A stretch of 25,144 bases of DNA from the NCBI GenBank assembly GCA_934230685.1, contig CAKQFF010000007.1, positions 1 to 25,144 on the forward strand, given 5' to 3'. The translations under genes were made by a program, and so were the position numbers. The DNA comes from an uncultured Prevotella sp. Its GTDB lineage: Bacteria; Bacteroidota; Bacteroidia; Bacteroidales; Bacteroidaceae. Below are positions 15,801 through 22,604 of this stretch, in pieces; within the stretch, counting starts at the first letter, position 1; each line of letters starts with the position of its first letter. Below the pieces are notes generated by a model. The model searched no databases. It saw nothing but the letters and a program-made list of their open reading frames with translations, and was not told the DNA's origin.

Positions 15801-18461
15801 TTCTCGCTGCCAGCCTATGTCAATGTGCCTTGGCTTAAGTGGAACGGTGTCTACAACAGCAATCTCTTCGCCTACAGCGAGATGCCCATGCGTTTCCTCG
15901 ACGAGCGCAACCTCGACTTCAGCAGCTTCACCTATGCTTCGTTCACGGAACTTGCAGGTGAGGTGCTTATGGCTTATCATCGTCCAATGATGAAGAGTGC
16001 TGCCTTGTCAGACAAAATGAACTTAGGAAGCGGTAGCCGAGAGATGATGAGGGCAGGTGCCAGCCGTGCTAATGCCACTGGTTCTTTGGCTATGAACAAG
16101 GCCAAGGTATATGCGGCCGTCGAAGAAGCTGTCGCCGAAGAAAGTGTAGTCGGTTCAGCCGAAGGCTCAAAGCCTGCAACTGCAGAGCAGATACGCGAAA
16201 ACCTCAACGAGACAGCCTTCTTCTTCCCCGGACTTCTCACCGACGAGAAGGGCAATGTCTCCATGCAGTTCACCCTGCCCGAGAGCGTCACCACATGGCA
16301 GTTCTATGGATTGGCACACGACAAACAGATGAACAACGGCACAATATCAGCAACCTCCGTGGCTAAGAAGACGGTTATGGTGCAGCCCAACGTTCCGCGC
16401 TTTGTGCGCTCCACCGACCGTGGCGTGCTCTCAGCACGTATTGCCAACACATCTGAAAAGACCGTTAATGGCACAGTACGCCTAACGCTTCTTAATCCCG
16501 AAACGGATAAGGAGGTTTATCGCAAGGACAGCAAGTTCACGGTAAAGGCTGGCGCTACAGTGGCAGCCAACTTCGATTTCGACATGACGAAGATTCATAA
16601 CGATGGTCTGCTCGTCTGCCGGGTGGTGGCATCGGGTCATGGATTCAGCGATGGCGAGCAGCACTATCTGCCTGTATTGCCCAACGAGGAGAGAGTGACC
16701 AATACCTATGCCTTCTCACAGAACGAGCCAGGCACACTGAACATAGACCTTGAGCGCCTCTTCCCCATAAAGAGCAAGAACAACAAGCTCACGGTGGAGT
16801 ACACCAACTCGCCTGCTTGGCTCATGATTCAGGCTTTGCCCGCCATGACAGAGACCAATGGCGACAACGCCATTGCTCTTGCCACAGCCTATTATGCCAA
16901 CACTCTTGGCCGACACATCATGCACACCTCGCCCGTGATAAAGCAGACCGTGGAGTTGTGGCAGAAGGAGAACGAGCAGTCAGCCGATGCTACATCGCTG
17001 CAGAGCGCGTTGCAGAAGAACCAGGAACTCAAGCAGATGGTTCTCGCCGAGACACCTTGGCTCATGGATGCCGACCGAGAGATGGAGCAGAAACTCAAGC
17101 TCGCAAACTATTTCAACGAGTCGCAACTCGACTATCGTCTTGCCGACAACCTCTCGCGCCTTTCTGGTTTGCAGCGCGAGGACGGCTCCTTTGCATGGTG
17201 GAAGGGAATGACCGGCTCGCCCTATATGACAATGTCGGTGCTCCAGACCCTTGTGCGACTCAACAGTATGGTTGGTCCTCAGCAGGCCACTGAGCGCATG
17301 ATTAGTTCTGCCTTCGCGTATATGGACAAGCAGATTGCGCGTGAGGTGAAGGAGATGAAGAAGGCTGAGGCTGAGGGCAAGGCCAAGAACCTGCGCCCGA
17401 GCGAGCTTGCCGTGCAGTATCTTTATGCCATAACGCTTGCCCAGCGCGTCATGAAGTCGTCGGCAAAGCAGAATTTCGACTACCTCATCTCGCGTCTCGC
17501 AAAGCGCAACACCGAGCTTACCATCTACGGAAAGGCTGTGTCGGCGGTGGTGCTTGCCAAGAACAACCACGCCAACGAAGCCAACGACCTTCTCGAAAGC
17601 ATACGCCAGTATACAGTATATAAAGAGGATACAGGACGCTACTTCGACACACGCAAGGCGCAATACTCATGGTTCGACTACCGCATACCGTCGCAGGTGG
17701 CTGCCATCGAGGCTATAAAGGCTCTGCAGCCAGCCGACACCAAGACGATAGGCGAGATGCAACGCTGGCTGCTCCAGTCGAAGCGCACACAGGCTTGGGA
17801 TACTCCGCTCAACTCTGTCAATGCCGTTTATGCCTTCCTTGATGGCAACACCGATGCTTTGACAGCTAATGCCGAGCGACCGACTGTATTGAAAGTCAAC
17901 GGTCAGAAGCTTGCCACGCCTAAAGCTACGGCAGGTCTGGGATATGTCAAGGCATCCAAGACTGGCGACAACCTCAAGCACTTCACCGCAGAGAAGACCT
18001 CCTCTGGCACTTCATGGGGAGCTGTCTATGCCCAGTTCGTGCAATCCTCTGCGGATGTGGCTGATGCCGCTATGGGAATGACCGTAGAGCGCGACGTGCT
18101 GAAGAATGGCAACAAACTCCCGTCTGCCGATGTGCAGTTGCGGGTAGGCGACCGTATCACCGTGCGTCTTACCGTCACAGCCGACCGCGACTACGACTTC
18201 GTGCAACTCTCCGACCGTCGTGCCGCTTGTCTTGCTCCGGTGGAGCAGCTCTCCGGCTACGGCTATGGCTACTATTGCCAGCCCAAGGACAATGCCACAA
18301 ACTATTTCTTCAGTCGTCTCGCCAAGGGTAAGCACGTGATAGAAACCACCTATTATGTCGACCGTGCAGGACAATATCTCACGGGCACGTGTGCCGTGGA
18401 GTGTGCCTATGCGCCTGAGTTCATGGCTCGCACCAAGGCTGTGGTGTTGAATGTAAAGTAA
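12879..18461 (+). CDS. Large alpha-2-macroglobulin family protein lacking the thioester
   Basis: This 1860-residue exported protein has a signal peptide (cleavage probably after AIA, residue 21) and a helical N-terminal region to about 300 not assignable by eye. Macroglobulin domains follow, including MG2 with RRVYRPGQTVHA at about 512-523. A low-complexity bait-like stretch (about 1045-1100, rich in Ala, Met, Ser, Glu) precedes the A2M signature ETAFFFPGLLTDEKGN (about 1110). An alpha-helical thioester-domain-like region follows to about 1600, then a C-terminal beta domain (DRDYDFVQLSDRRA, YAPEFMARTKA). Where other members have CxEQ the sequence reads ALPAMTETNGDNA (about 1320), so covalent trapping is not possible. 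Family members are thought to inhibit proteases in the periplasm or at the surface. It is first in a three-gene operon, 23 bases before the next start. Confidence 0.93.
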   Translation: MKRSRLISIAVALLIPLAAIADSYTSLWKQYDAAVRKDHPQTVLKLLSQIADKAQRERAYGQLLKAQVKSADYQCELSVDSLQPVAERMRLMEQQAESSGDNVLAAIYQSVLGSVYTNNSFAFDDAKAIGKQYFKKSMSHPDALAKAYATGYEPFVVDGVDSKYYYDDMLHIIGMRAGDYLTMHAYYTSHGKREGALLTALELVKKSRKAGDEGRVKKSKYIMSLDSLAREYGDLLPCGEVAIERYAYMSNAEDVTAEEKMSYINYALMKWGAWERMNILRNAQRRLTLPSFHASLGGEIALPGVTRKVTVMALNNIGEIRLTATRLDIDGTTTLNPQIDKDYARLRRYIVAGEQPITDMRRYVGMPAYKTVSDTLEMKGLRSGVYLVEISTDNVAVPVERRLLRVCNIYPVVEALPGKHYRIAVLDATHGTAVKGAKVDVVMDTDKEGKDVVKTFTTDDNGEVYVDFKSTEPRAYRVYTDTEKAFPMTNSMSSRFYYYSNKTTDKRTSIYTDRRVYRPGQTVHAAAISYIYNNKVYEGKPLANEQMTLTLRDANHKEVASQKITTDEWGMASADFVLPSGGLTGTYTLKSNLGSSVYCNFSVEEYKRPTFKVEFEKYTAKYVAGDTVRLKASAKSFAGVPVQSAKVAVKVVRRPSMFWRYSGADSKQETVLTDTLRTSSDGTFLVPVPMLMPDTYDEHPRRYYTFDVVADVTDVSGETRNAETSLPLSDHPTMLTCDLPEKSLRDSLRTLTFFYRNNAGEPIDGDVTYYIDNRRYTCKANKPAKIDVEALASARHKLMAVCGNDTLRTSFTTFTFQDRKSPVETHDWFYQSADRFPAGGGAVFIQVGSSDSIQHIVYTLISGDKIIEEGRADLKNELRTRALIYKPEWGDGVTLSVAWVKSGHCYNHTARIQRPLPDTRLNLKWTTFRDRLVPGQRETWTLNITRPDGTPAKAQLLATLYDKSLDEIRKHDIRFSLPAYVNVPWLKWNGVYNSNLFAYSEMPMRFLDERNLDFSSFTYASFTELAGEVLMAYHRPMMKSAALSDKMNLGSGSREMMRAGASRANATGSLAMNKAKVYAAVEEAVAEESVVGSAEGSKPATAEQIRENLNETAFFFPGLLTDEKGNVSMQFTLPESVTTWQFYGLAHDKQMNNGTISATSVAKKTVMVQPNVPRFVRSTDRGVLSARIANTSEKTVNGTVRLTLLNPETDKEVYRKDSKFTVKAGATVAANFDFDMTKIHNDGLLVCRVVASGHGFSDGEQHYLPVLPNEERVTNTYAFSQNEPGTLNIDLERLFPIKSKNNKLTVEYTNSPAWLMIQALPAMTETNGDNAIALATAYYANTLGRHIMHTSPVIKQTVELWQKENEQSADATSLQSALQKNQELKQMVLAETPWLMDADREMEQKLKLANYFNESQLDYRLADNLSRLSGLQREDGSFAWWKGMTGSPYMTMSVLQTLVRLNSMVGPQQATERMISSAFAYMDKQIAREVKEMKKAEAEGKAKNLRPSELAVQYLYAITLAQRVMKSSAKQNFDYLISRLAKRNTELTIYGKAVSAVVLAKNNHANEANDLLESIRQYTVYKEDTGRYFDTRKAQYSWFDYRIPSQVAAIEAIKALQPADTKTIGEMQRWLLQSKRTQAWDTPLNSVNAVYAFLDGNTDALTANAERPTVLKVNGQKLATPKATAGLGYVKASKTGDNLKHFTAEKTSSGTSWGAVYAQFVQSSADVADAAMGMTVERDVLKNGNKLPSADVQLRVGDRITVRLTVTADRDYDFVQLSDRRAACLAPVEQLSGYGYGYYCQPKDNATNYFFSRLAKGKHVIETTYYVDRAGQYLTGTCAVECAYAPEFMARTKAVVLNVK

Positions 18462-18484
18462 GAAAAAACAGAAATATCGAGAAT

Positions 18485-19549
18485 ATGAAAAAAATGATAA
18501 TATCTGTCGCCATCCTTCTGCTCTCGTCGCTCGGAGTGGGAGCGCAGAAGATGGAGACAGCCAACAAGATTGTAGACTGCGGACAGTCGGTCTACAAGTC
18601 GCCTGCTACAGCAGAGTTTGAAATCAAGAACAAGGGCAACCACGCCACACGCATTGTTGATGTGCGCATGAGCTGTGGTTGCACTGATGTGGAGTTCCCG
18701 CGCGAGGAGATTCCTGCCGGAGGCAAGTTCACCGTGCGCGTCACCTACGACGCCAAGACCATGGGACACTACGACAAGCTTGTGGCCATCTACACCGAGG
18801 GCAATGAGAAGCCGCTCATGCTTCGCATGCGAGGACAGGTGGTTAGAGAGATTGTCGACTTCGGTGGCAAGTATGATTTCTTGCTCGGCAATGTGCAGAG
18901 CGACTGCAACGACATCGAGTTTGATGACGTGAATCGTGGTGAACGTCCACAAAAGAAGATACACATACGCAACACAACTGGTGAGAACATACAGCCCGTG
19001 GTGATGCACCTGCCCGATTATCTCACGGCCGAGGTGTCGCCGTCGAAGATAGCTCCGGGACACAGTGGAGTGGTGACAATAACCCTGGACTCAAAGCAGC
19101 TTAAGGATATGGGACTTACTCAGACCAGCGTGTTCCTTGGCTCCTTCCCCGGCGATCGTGTTAGTCGTGAGAAGGAACTCAGCGTGTCGGCTGTACTTCT
19201 GCCTAAGTTCGACAACCTCACAGCGTCGCAACTTGCCAACGCTCCACGCATGAATCTCTCCACAACCGAGCTTAATCTTGGTGCGTTTAAGGGCAAGAAG
19301 AAGCTGAAGGGCGAGATAATAATCCGCAACGAAGGCAACTCTGTGCTCAACATCAAGAACTTGCAGATGTTCACCGTGGGCTTGCAGGTGTCGCTCAACA
19401 AGCAGAAGATAAAGCCTGGCGAGACTGCCAAGCTTAAGATTACGGCAGAGGAGCGCCAGCTTAAGAATGCACGCTCCAAACCACGTGTGCTCATGATTAC
19501 CAACGACCCGAACTTGCCGAAGGTCACTATTAAGATTATCACAGAATAA
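18485..19549 (+). CDS. DUF1573 domain protein, exported
   Basis: This 354-residue protein begins with a signal peptide (MKKMIISVAILLLSSLGVGA, then Q). A DUF1573 Ig-like domain follows at about 28-125, with the hallmark IVDCGQSVYKSPATAEFEI, KNKGNHATRI and SCGCTDVEFP, then IPAGGKFTVRVTYD. The rest contains two more beta-sandwich-like repeats (IHIRNTTGENIQPVV, IIIRNEGNSVLNIKNL), which are the same kind of fold. The function of DUF1573 is not established; such proteins are common in Bacteroidetes envelopes. It starts 23 bases after the macroglobulin stop and ends 29 bases before ispH, so all three are very likely co-transcribed. Confidence 0.9.
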   Translation: MKKMIISVAILLLSSLGVGAQKMETANKIVDCGQSVYKSPATAEFEIKNKGNHATRIVDVRMSCGCTDVEFPREEIPAGGKFTVRVTYDAKTMGHYDKLVAIYTEGNEKPLMLRMRGQVVREIVDFGGKYDFLLGNVQSDCNDIEFDDVNRGERPQKKIHIRNTTGENIQPVVMHLPDYLTAEVSPSKIAPGHSGVVTITLDSKQLKDMGLTQTSVFLGSFPGDRVSREKELSVSAVLLPKFDNLTASQLANAPRMNLSTTELNLGAFKGKKKLKGEIIIRNEGNSVLNIKNLQMFTVGLQVSLNKQKIKPGETAKLKITAEERQLKNARSKPRVLMITNDPNLPKVTIKIITE

Positions 19550-19578
19550 AACTTTTTTGTTTACTGAACATTCTCATA

Positions 19579-20448
19579 ATGAACAACAATCTATCAATAG
19601 AAATCGACGAGGGCAGTGGATTCTGCTTCGGTGTCACCACAGCCATCAAGAAGGCAGAAGAGGAGCTTGCCAAGGGCACACGCCTCTATTGTCTGGGCGA
19701 CATAGTGCACAATGGCATGGAGGTGGAGCGTCTGCACGAGCAGGGGCTCATCACCATCAACCACGAGGACATGCGCTCGCTGCATGGCGTAAAGGTGTTG
19801 CTGCGTGCTCATGGCGAACCGCCCGAGACTTATGCTCTTGCCCAGAAGAACGACATCGAGATTATCGACGCCACATGTCCCGTGGTGCTTGCCTTGCAAC
19901 GCCGCATAAAGTTGCAGTACGACCTTAATCCCGACGCTCAGATTGTAATCTTCGGCAAGCGTGGACATGCTGAGGTGCTTGGACTGGTGGGCCAGACCGA
20001 GAGCCATGCCATAGTAGTGGAGAAGGTGGAGGATGTGGAACGCCTCGACTTCAGCCGCGACATCTATCTCTATTCGCAGACTACTAAGTCGCTCGATGGT
20101 TTCCATCAGATTATCGACTACATACAGGCCCACATGCAGCAGGGAGCCACGTTCAAGAGTTTCGACACCATCTGCCGCCAGGTAGCCAACCGTATGCCCA
20201 ACATAGCCGCCTTTGCCTCCAAGCACGACCTTGTGCTCTTTGTTTCAGGCAGAAAGTCGAGCAACGGCAAGGTGCTGTTCAAGGAATGCCACAGTGTCAA
20301 TCCTCGCAGCTATCAGATAGAGAAGCCTGAGGAAATAGATATGGAATGGTTCACCGCTGATGTCCACACCGTGGGAATATGCGGAGCCACAAGCACTCCA
20401 AAATGGCTTATGGAGCAGTGTAAGGAAAGAATAGAGCGACATTGCTAA
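19579..20448 (+). CDS. ispH: 4-hydroxy-3-methylbut-2-enyl diphosphate reductase
   Basis: IspH (LytB) is the last enzyme of the MEP pathway and reduces HMBPP to IPP and DMAPP with a 4Fe-4S cluster, in the cytosol. The three cluster cysteines are visible: Cys16 in GFCFGV, Cys100 in DATCPVV and Cys199 in DTICRQVANR. Active-site histidines are present in DIVHNG (His44) and LRAHGEPP (His78). The SGRKSSNGKVL and ICGATSTPKWL segments match the substrate-binding C-terminal lobe, with NGK in place of the commoner NT. The 289-residue length is normal. It is third in the macroglobulin operon, after 29 bases, and its transcript meets the ndh terminator. Confidence 0.95.
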   Translation: MNNNLSIEIDEGSGFCFGVTTAIKKAEEELAKGTRLYCLGDIVHNGMEVERLHEQGLITINHEDMRSLHGVKVLLRAHGEPPETYALAQKNDIEIIDATCPVVLALQRRIKLQYDLNPDAQIVIFGKRGHAEVLGLVGQTESHAIVVEKVEDVERLDFSRDIYLYSQTTKSLDGFHQIIDYIQAHMQQGATFKSFDTICRQVANRMPNIAAFASKHDLVLFVSGRKSSNGKVLFKECHSVNPRSYQIEKPEEIDMEWFTADVHTVGICGATSTPKWLMEQCKERIERHC

Positions 20449-20484
20449 AAAAACAAGAGGTCGAGCGGTTTCCCGTTCGACCTC
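20444..20484. terminator. Terminator between convergent ispH and ndh
   Basis: GAGGTCGAGCGG (20457-20468) and CCGTTCGACCTC (20473-20484) form a 12-bp stem with one G-U pair and a 4-base loop. The A-run at 20447-20455 becomes a T-run after the stem on the minus strand, so it is a classic terminator for ndh. In the plus direction the tail is only moderately T-rich, and it may also stop the ispH transcript. Confidence 0.85.
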
Positions 20485-20504
20485 ATTCGTATCGTATCCT
20501 TTTA

Positions 20505-21866
20505 TCAATTATTATTATCTTCCATCAAGTCCTCGCCCAAGTGGGTAGTCTGTTCTCTTTCCATTCTCTCCACCACCTCACGCGGTTTTGTTGCGTAGGT
20601 AATCATGCGTATGGAGTCGTTGTAGCTAACGTATTTCCACAACCAGTTGAGCAGCACCATCATCTTGTTCTTCACACCGAGTATAGAGCGCAGGTGAACA
20701 ATGAGCCACAGTATCCATGCGAAGAAGCCCTGACTGCGGAACTTGCCTATCTCCACCACAGCCTTGTTGCGGCCTATTGTTGCCATCGAGCCGAGGTTGT
20801 TGTATTTGAAGGCTGTGAGGCTGTTGTCGCCCTCTCCCTCGTTAATCTTCTTGAGGTTCTTAGCAAGGTTCTTAGCCTGCTGTATAGCCACCTGAGCCAC
20901 CTGCGGGTGTCCGTTGGGATAAGCCTCGTCGGTAGTCTGAAGACACTGGTCGCCAATGGCAAACACGTCCTGCAAGCCCGGTATGCGGTTGAATTCATCC
21001 ACCTTAAAGCGGAAACCACGTCCTAAGTGGCTGTCGTCAATGCCAGGCATAGCGTTGGCTCTAATGCCCGATACCCAAAGGAATGTGCGTGTAGGAATCT
21101 CCGAGCCGTCCTTCATTATCACCTTATGGTCGCGGTAGTCGGTAACCATCTTGCCAAACTGTATGTCCACCCCCATGCTCTTGAGGAAGTCGTAGGCCTT
21201 CTTCGATGAGTCCTGCGACATGCCTGCCAGCAGACGGTCGCCTGCCTCAATAAGATAAATGTGCATCAACGACGAGTCCATGTCGGGATAGTCGTAGGGG
21301 ATTACGTAGCGTTTCATCTCCGACAACGCTCCTGCAATCTCCACACCAGTGGCACCGCCACCCACGATAACAACATTGAGCAATTCCTGTCGCTCCTCCT
21401 CAGTGGCGCATGTCAATGCTCGCTCCAAGTTAGAGAGCAAGGCATTGCGCAATCCCATTGCCTCGGGCACAGTCTTCATAGGTATTGCCCAGTCCTCAAT
21501 GTTCTTGTTGCCAAAGAAGTTGGTTGTGGCTCCTGCAGCCAGCACCAGATAGTCGTAGTCGATCTTTCCGATAGAAGTCTGAAGAATCTTTTTGTCGGTG
21601 TCCACCATACGTGCCTCTGCCATGCGGAAGTAGAAGTCCTTGCGCTTGCGGAATATCTGACGGAAGGGGAATGAAATGCTGCTAGGGTCGATACCTGCCG
21701 ACGCTATCTGATAGATAAGCGGTGGAAACTGGTGGAAGTTGTTCTTGTCGATAAGCACTACCTGCATGCCCTTACCGTAGAGGTCTTCTGCAAGGCGCAG
21801 TCCGCCAAGTCCGCCACCAACGATTACTACTCTTTTCTTCTGATTTCTCTGGATATTGATGCTCAT
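20505..21866 (-). CDS. ndh: Type II NADH dehydrogenase (NAD(P)/FAD oxidoreductase)
   Basis: NDH-2 is a peripheral membrane flavoprotein that passes electrons from NADH to quinone without pumping protons. The 453 residues show the FAD-binding GGGLGG motif at 17-22 after a short basic tail, then LIDKNNFHQFPPLIYQIASA, typical of the family. A second Rossmann motif binding NADH follows (VVIVGGGATGVEIAGAL, about 165-181), then the quinone and flavin contacts FLWVSGIRA and DVFAIGDQCL. The C-terminal region (FFAWILWLIVHLRSILG) is amphipathic and hydrophobic and fits membrane attachment. It is transcribed alone, has a strong terminator, and its leader of about 165 bases contains two LacI/PurR-like palindromes. 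Confidence 0.93.
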   Translation of the reverse strand: MSINIQRNQKKRVVIVGGGLGGLRLAEDLYGKGMQVVLIDKNNFHQFPPLIYQIASAGIDPSSISFPFRQIFRKRKDFYFRMAEARMVDTDKKILQTSIGKIDYDYLVLAAGATTNFFGNKNIEDWAIPMKTVPEAMGLRNALLSNLERALTCATEEERQELLNVVIVGGGATGVEIAGALSEMKRYVIPYDYPDMDSSLMHIYLIEAGDRLLAGMSQDSSKKAYDFLKSMGVDIQFGKMVTDYRDHKVIMKDGSEIPTRTFLWVSGIRANAMPGIDDSHLGRGFRFKVDEFNRIPGLQDVFAIGDQCLQTTDEAYPNGHPQVAQVAIQQAKNLAKNLKKINEGEGDNSLTAFKYNNLGSMATIGRNKAVVEIGKFRSQGFFAWILWLIVHLRSILGVKNKMMVLLNWLWKYVSYNDSIRMITYATKPREVVERMEREQTTHLGEDLMEDNNN

Positions 21867-21961
21867 AATATAATATAAAAAGGTTTATTTAGTTACTCTT
21901 TCCGACGGCTAAGTTAGCCATTATCGAGCAGACTATATTATTTTATTGCGTGTTTATTTGT

Positions 21962-22004
21962 GCAAACGATTGCGGCAACGTTCCCAATATTCGCAAACGT
22001 TTGC
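21962..22004 (-). promoter_or_regulatory. Two LacI/PurR-type operator-like palindromes in the ndh leader
   Basis: GCAAACGTTTGC (21993-22004) is a perfect 12-base palindrome with the central CG typical of LacI-family operators; it matches the core of the E. coli PurR box. GCAAACGATTGC (21962-21973) is a one-step variant. Their centres are 31 bp apart, about three DNA turns. Both lie between the inferred start of transcription near 22031 and the ndh ATG, where a bound repressor would block elongation. Confidence 0.55.
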
Positions 22005-22037
22005 AATGTATGTTACAGTGTTATCCTGATTACGCTG

Positions 22038-22045
22038 CAAAGTTA
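22038..22045 (-). promoter_or_regulatory. Bacteroidetes -7 promoter box for ndh
   Basis: The minus strand reads TAACTTTG, an exact TAnnTTTG match, giving a leader of about 165 bases before the ndh ATG. The -33 box is not well marked. Confidence 0.5.
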
Positions 22046-22196
22046 CTGCTTTTTCTTGAAATATCTGTTACCCAATAGTGTTGTCGTTGATTTTCATATC
22101 CTATATCAAGGGATATTTTGCTTTCCCCTCGCAGCAAGGCGCAATGCCGCAAGTTTTAGGCCTATTGTGCGCTTGTCTTTACAGAACATGCAAGTT

Positions 22197-22286
22197 CGTT
22201 CAGCCAAGGCCGGACGGTAGTTTATCTCGTATTAAAAGTCAAAGTATTACGGCTTACTCTATCGTTCAGCCTTGGCTGGACGATAG
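22197..22286. repeat. Pair of related palindromes 66 bases apart
   Basis: CGTTCAGCC starts at 22197 and at 22263, and both continue GGC(C/T)GGACG(G/A)TAG; 20 of 24 positions match. The second is part of a near-perfect 28-base palindrome (22259-22286, arms of 13 with one G-U pair). The first is a weaker version with a mismatch. They could be REP-like elements or protein-binding sites. Confidence 0.75.
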
Positions 22287-22422
22287 GGGAACTTATAATG
22301 CCTGTACAAACTTCCTGACCCTTACGTAGGAGACAAGTTGGTGAACACATTCGAAAGCGTATAAAAAGCCTTGTTTGCGTAATAAATTTCTCCGAAAGAA
22401 GTGATTTTCCAGATTTTATGTT

Positions 22423-22430
22423 TACCTTTG
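22423..22430 (+). promoter_or_regulatory. Possible promoter box for the DUF262 gene
   Basis: TACCTTTG matches TAnnTTTG. The inferred start near 22436 gives a leader of about 170 bases that includes the hairpin at 22502-22528 and the direct repeats at 22551-22596. No clear -33 box is seen. Confidence 0.4.
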
Positions 22431-22501
22431 CCATATGTCAGATATTCTTTATATGAGTTTTTTGCAGCACTAAGATAAGTGAATTTTCTGATATATGCAA
22501 G

Positions 22502-22528
22502 CATTGGGTAATTTATTATTATCCAATG
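22502..22528 (+). other. Hairpin in the DUF262 leader
   Basis: CATTGGGTAAT (22502-22512) and ATTATCCAATG (22518-22528) form an 11-bp stem with one G-U pair and a 5-base loop. No T-run follows, so it is not an ordinary terminator. Confidence 0.6.
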
Positions 22529-22550
22529 ACATGCTTTCTTATGAAATTAC

Positions 22551-22596
22551 AAGTCTGCTAATTTAAGGAAAATTTTAAGTCTGCTAATTAAAGGAA
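22551..22596 (+). repeat. 20-base direct repeat just before the DUF262 start
   Basis: AAGTCTGCTAATTTAAGGAA (22551-22570) recurs at 22577-22596 with one change, at a period of 26 bases. The second copy ends 8 bases before the ATG and contains AAGGAA, which may serve as a ribosome-binding site. The first copy could be an operator half or a duplicated leader. Confidence 0.8.
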
Positions 22597-22604
22597 TTAT
22601 AGAA

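Larger units (their letters stand above)
21867..22604. other. Non-coding region between ndh and the DUF262 gene
   Basis: No gene is supported here. It contains the ndh leader with operator-like palindromes, two related palindromes (22197-22286), a weak bulged hairpin (arms near 22139-22149 and 22160-22172), a possible promoter for the DUF262 gene (22423-22430), a hairpin (22502-22528) and a 20-base direct repeat (22551-22596). Confidence 0.75.

Noticed and set aside
21960..22329. Two 80-odd-codon frames between ndh and the DUF262 gene
   Set aside because: They overlap the operator-like palindromes and the paired palindromes and have no recognisable family or ribosome site.
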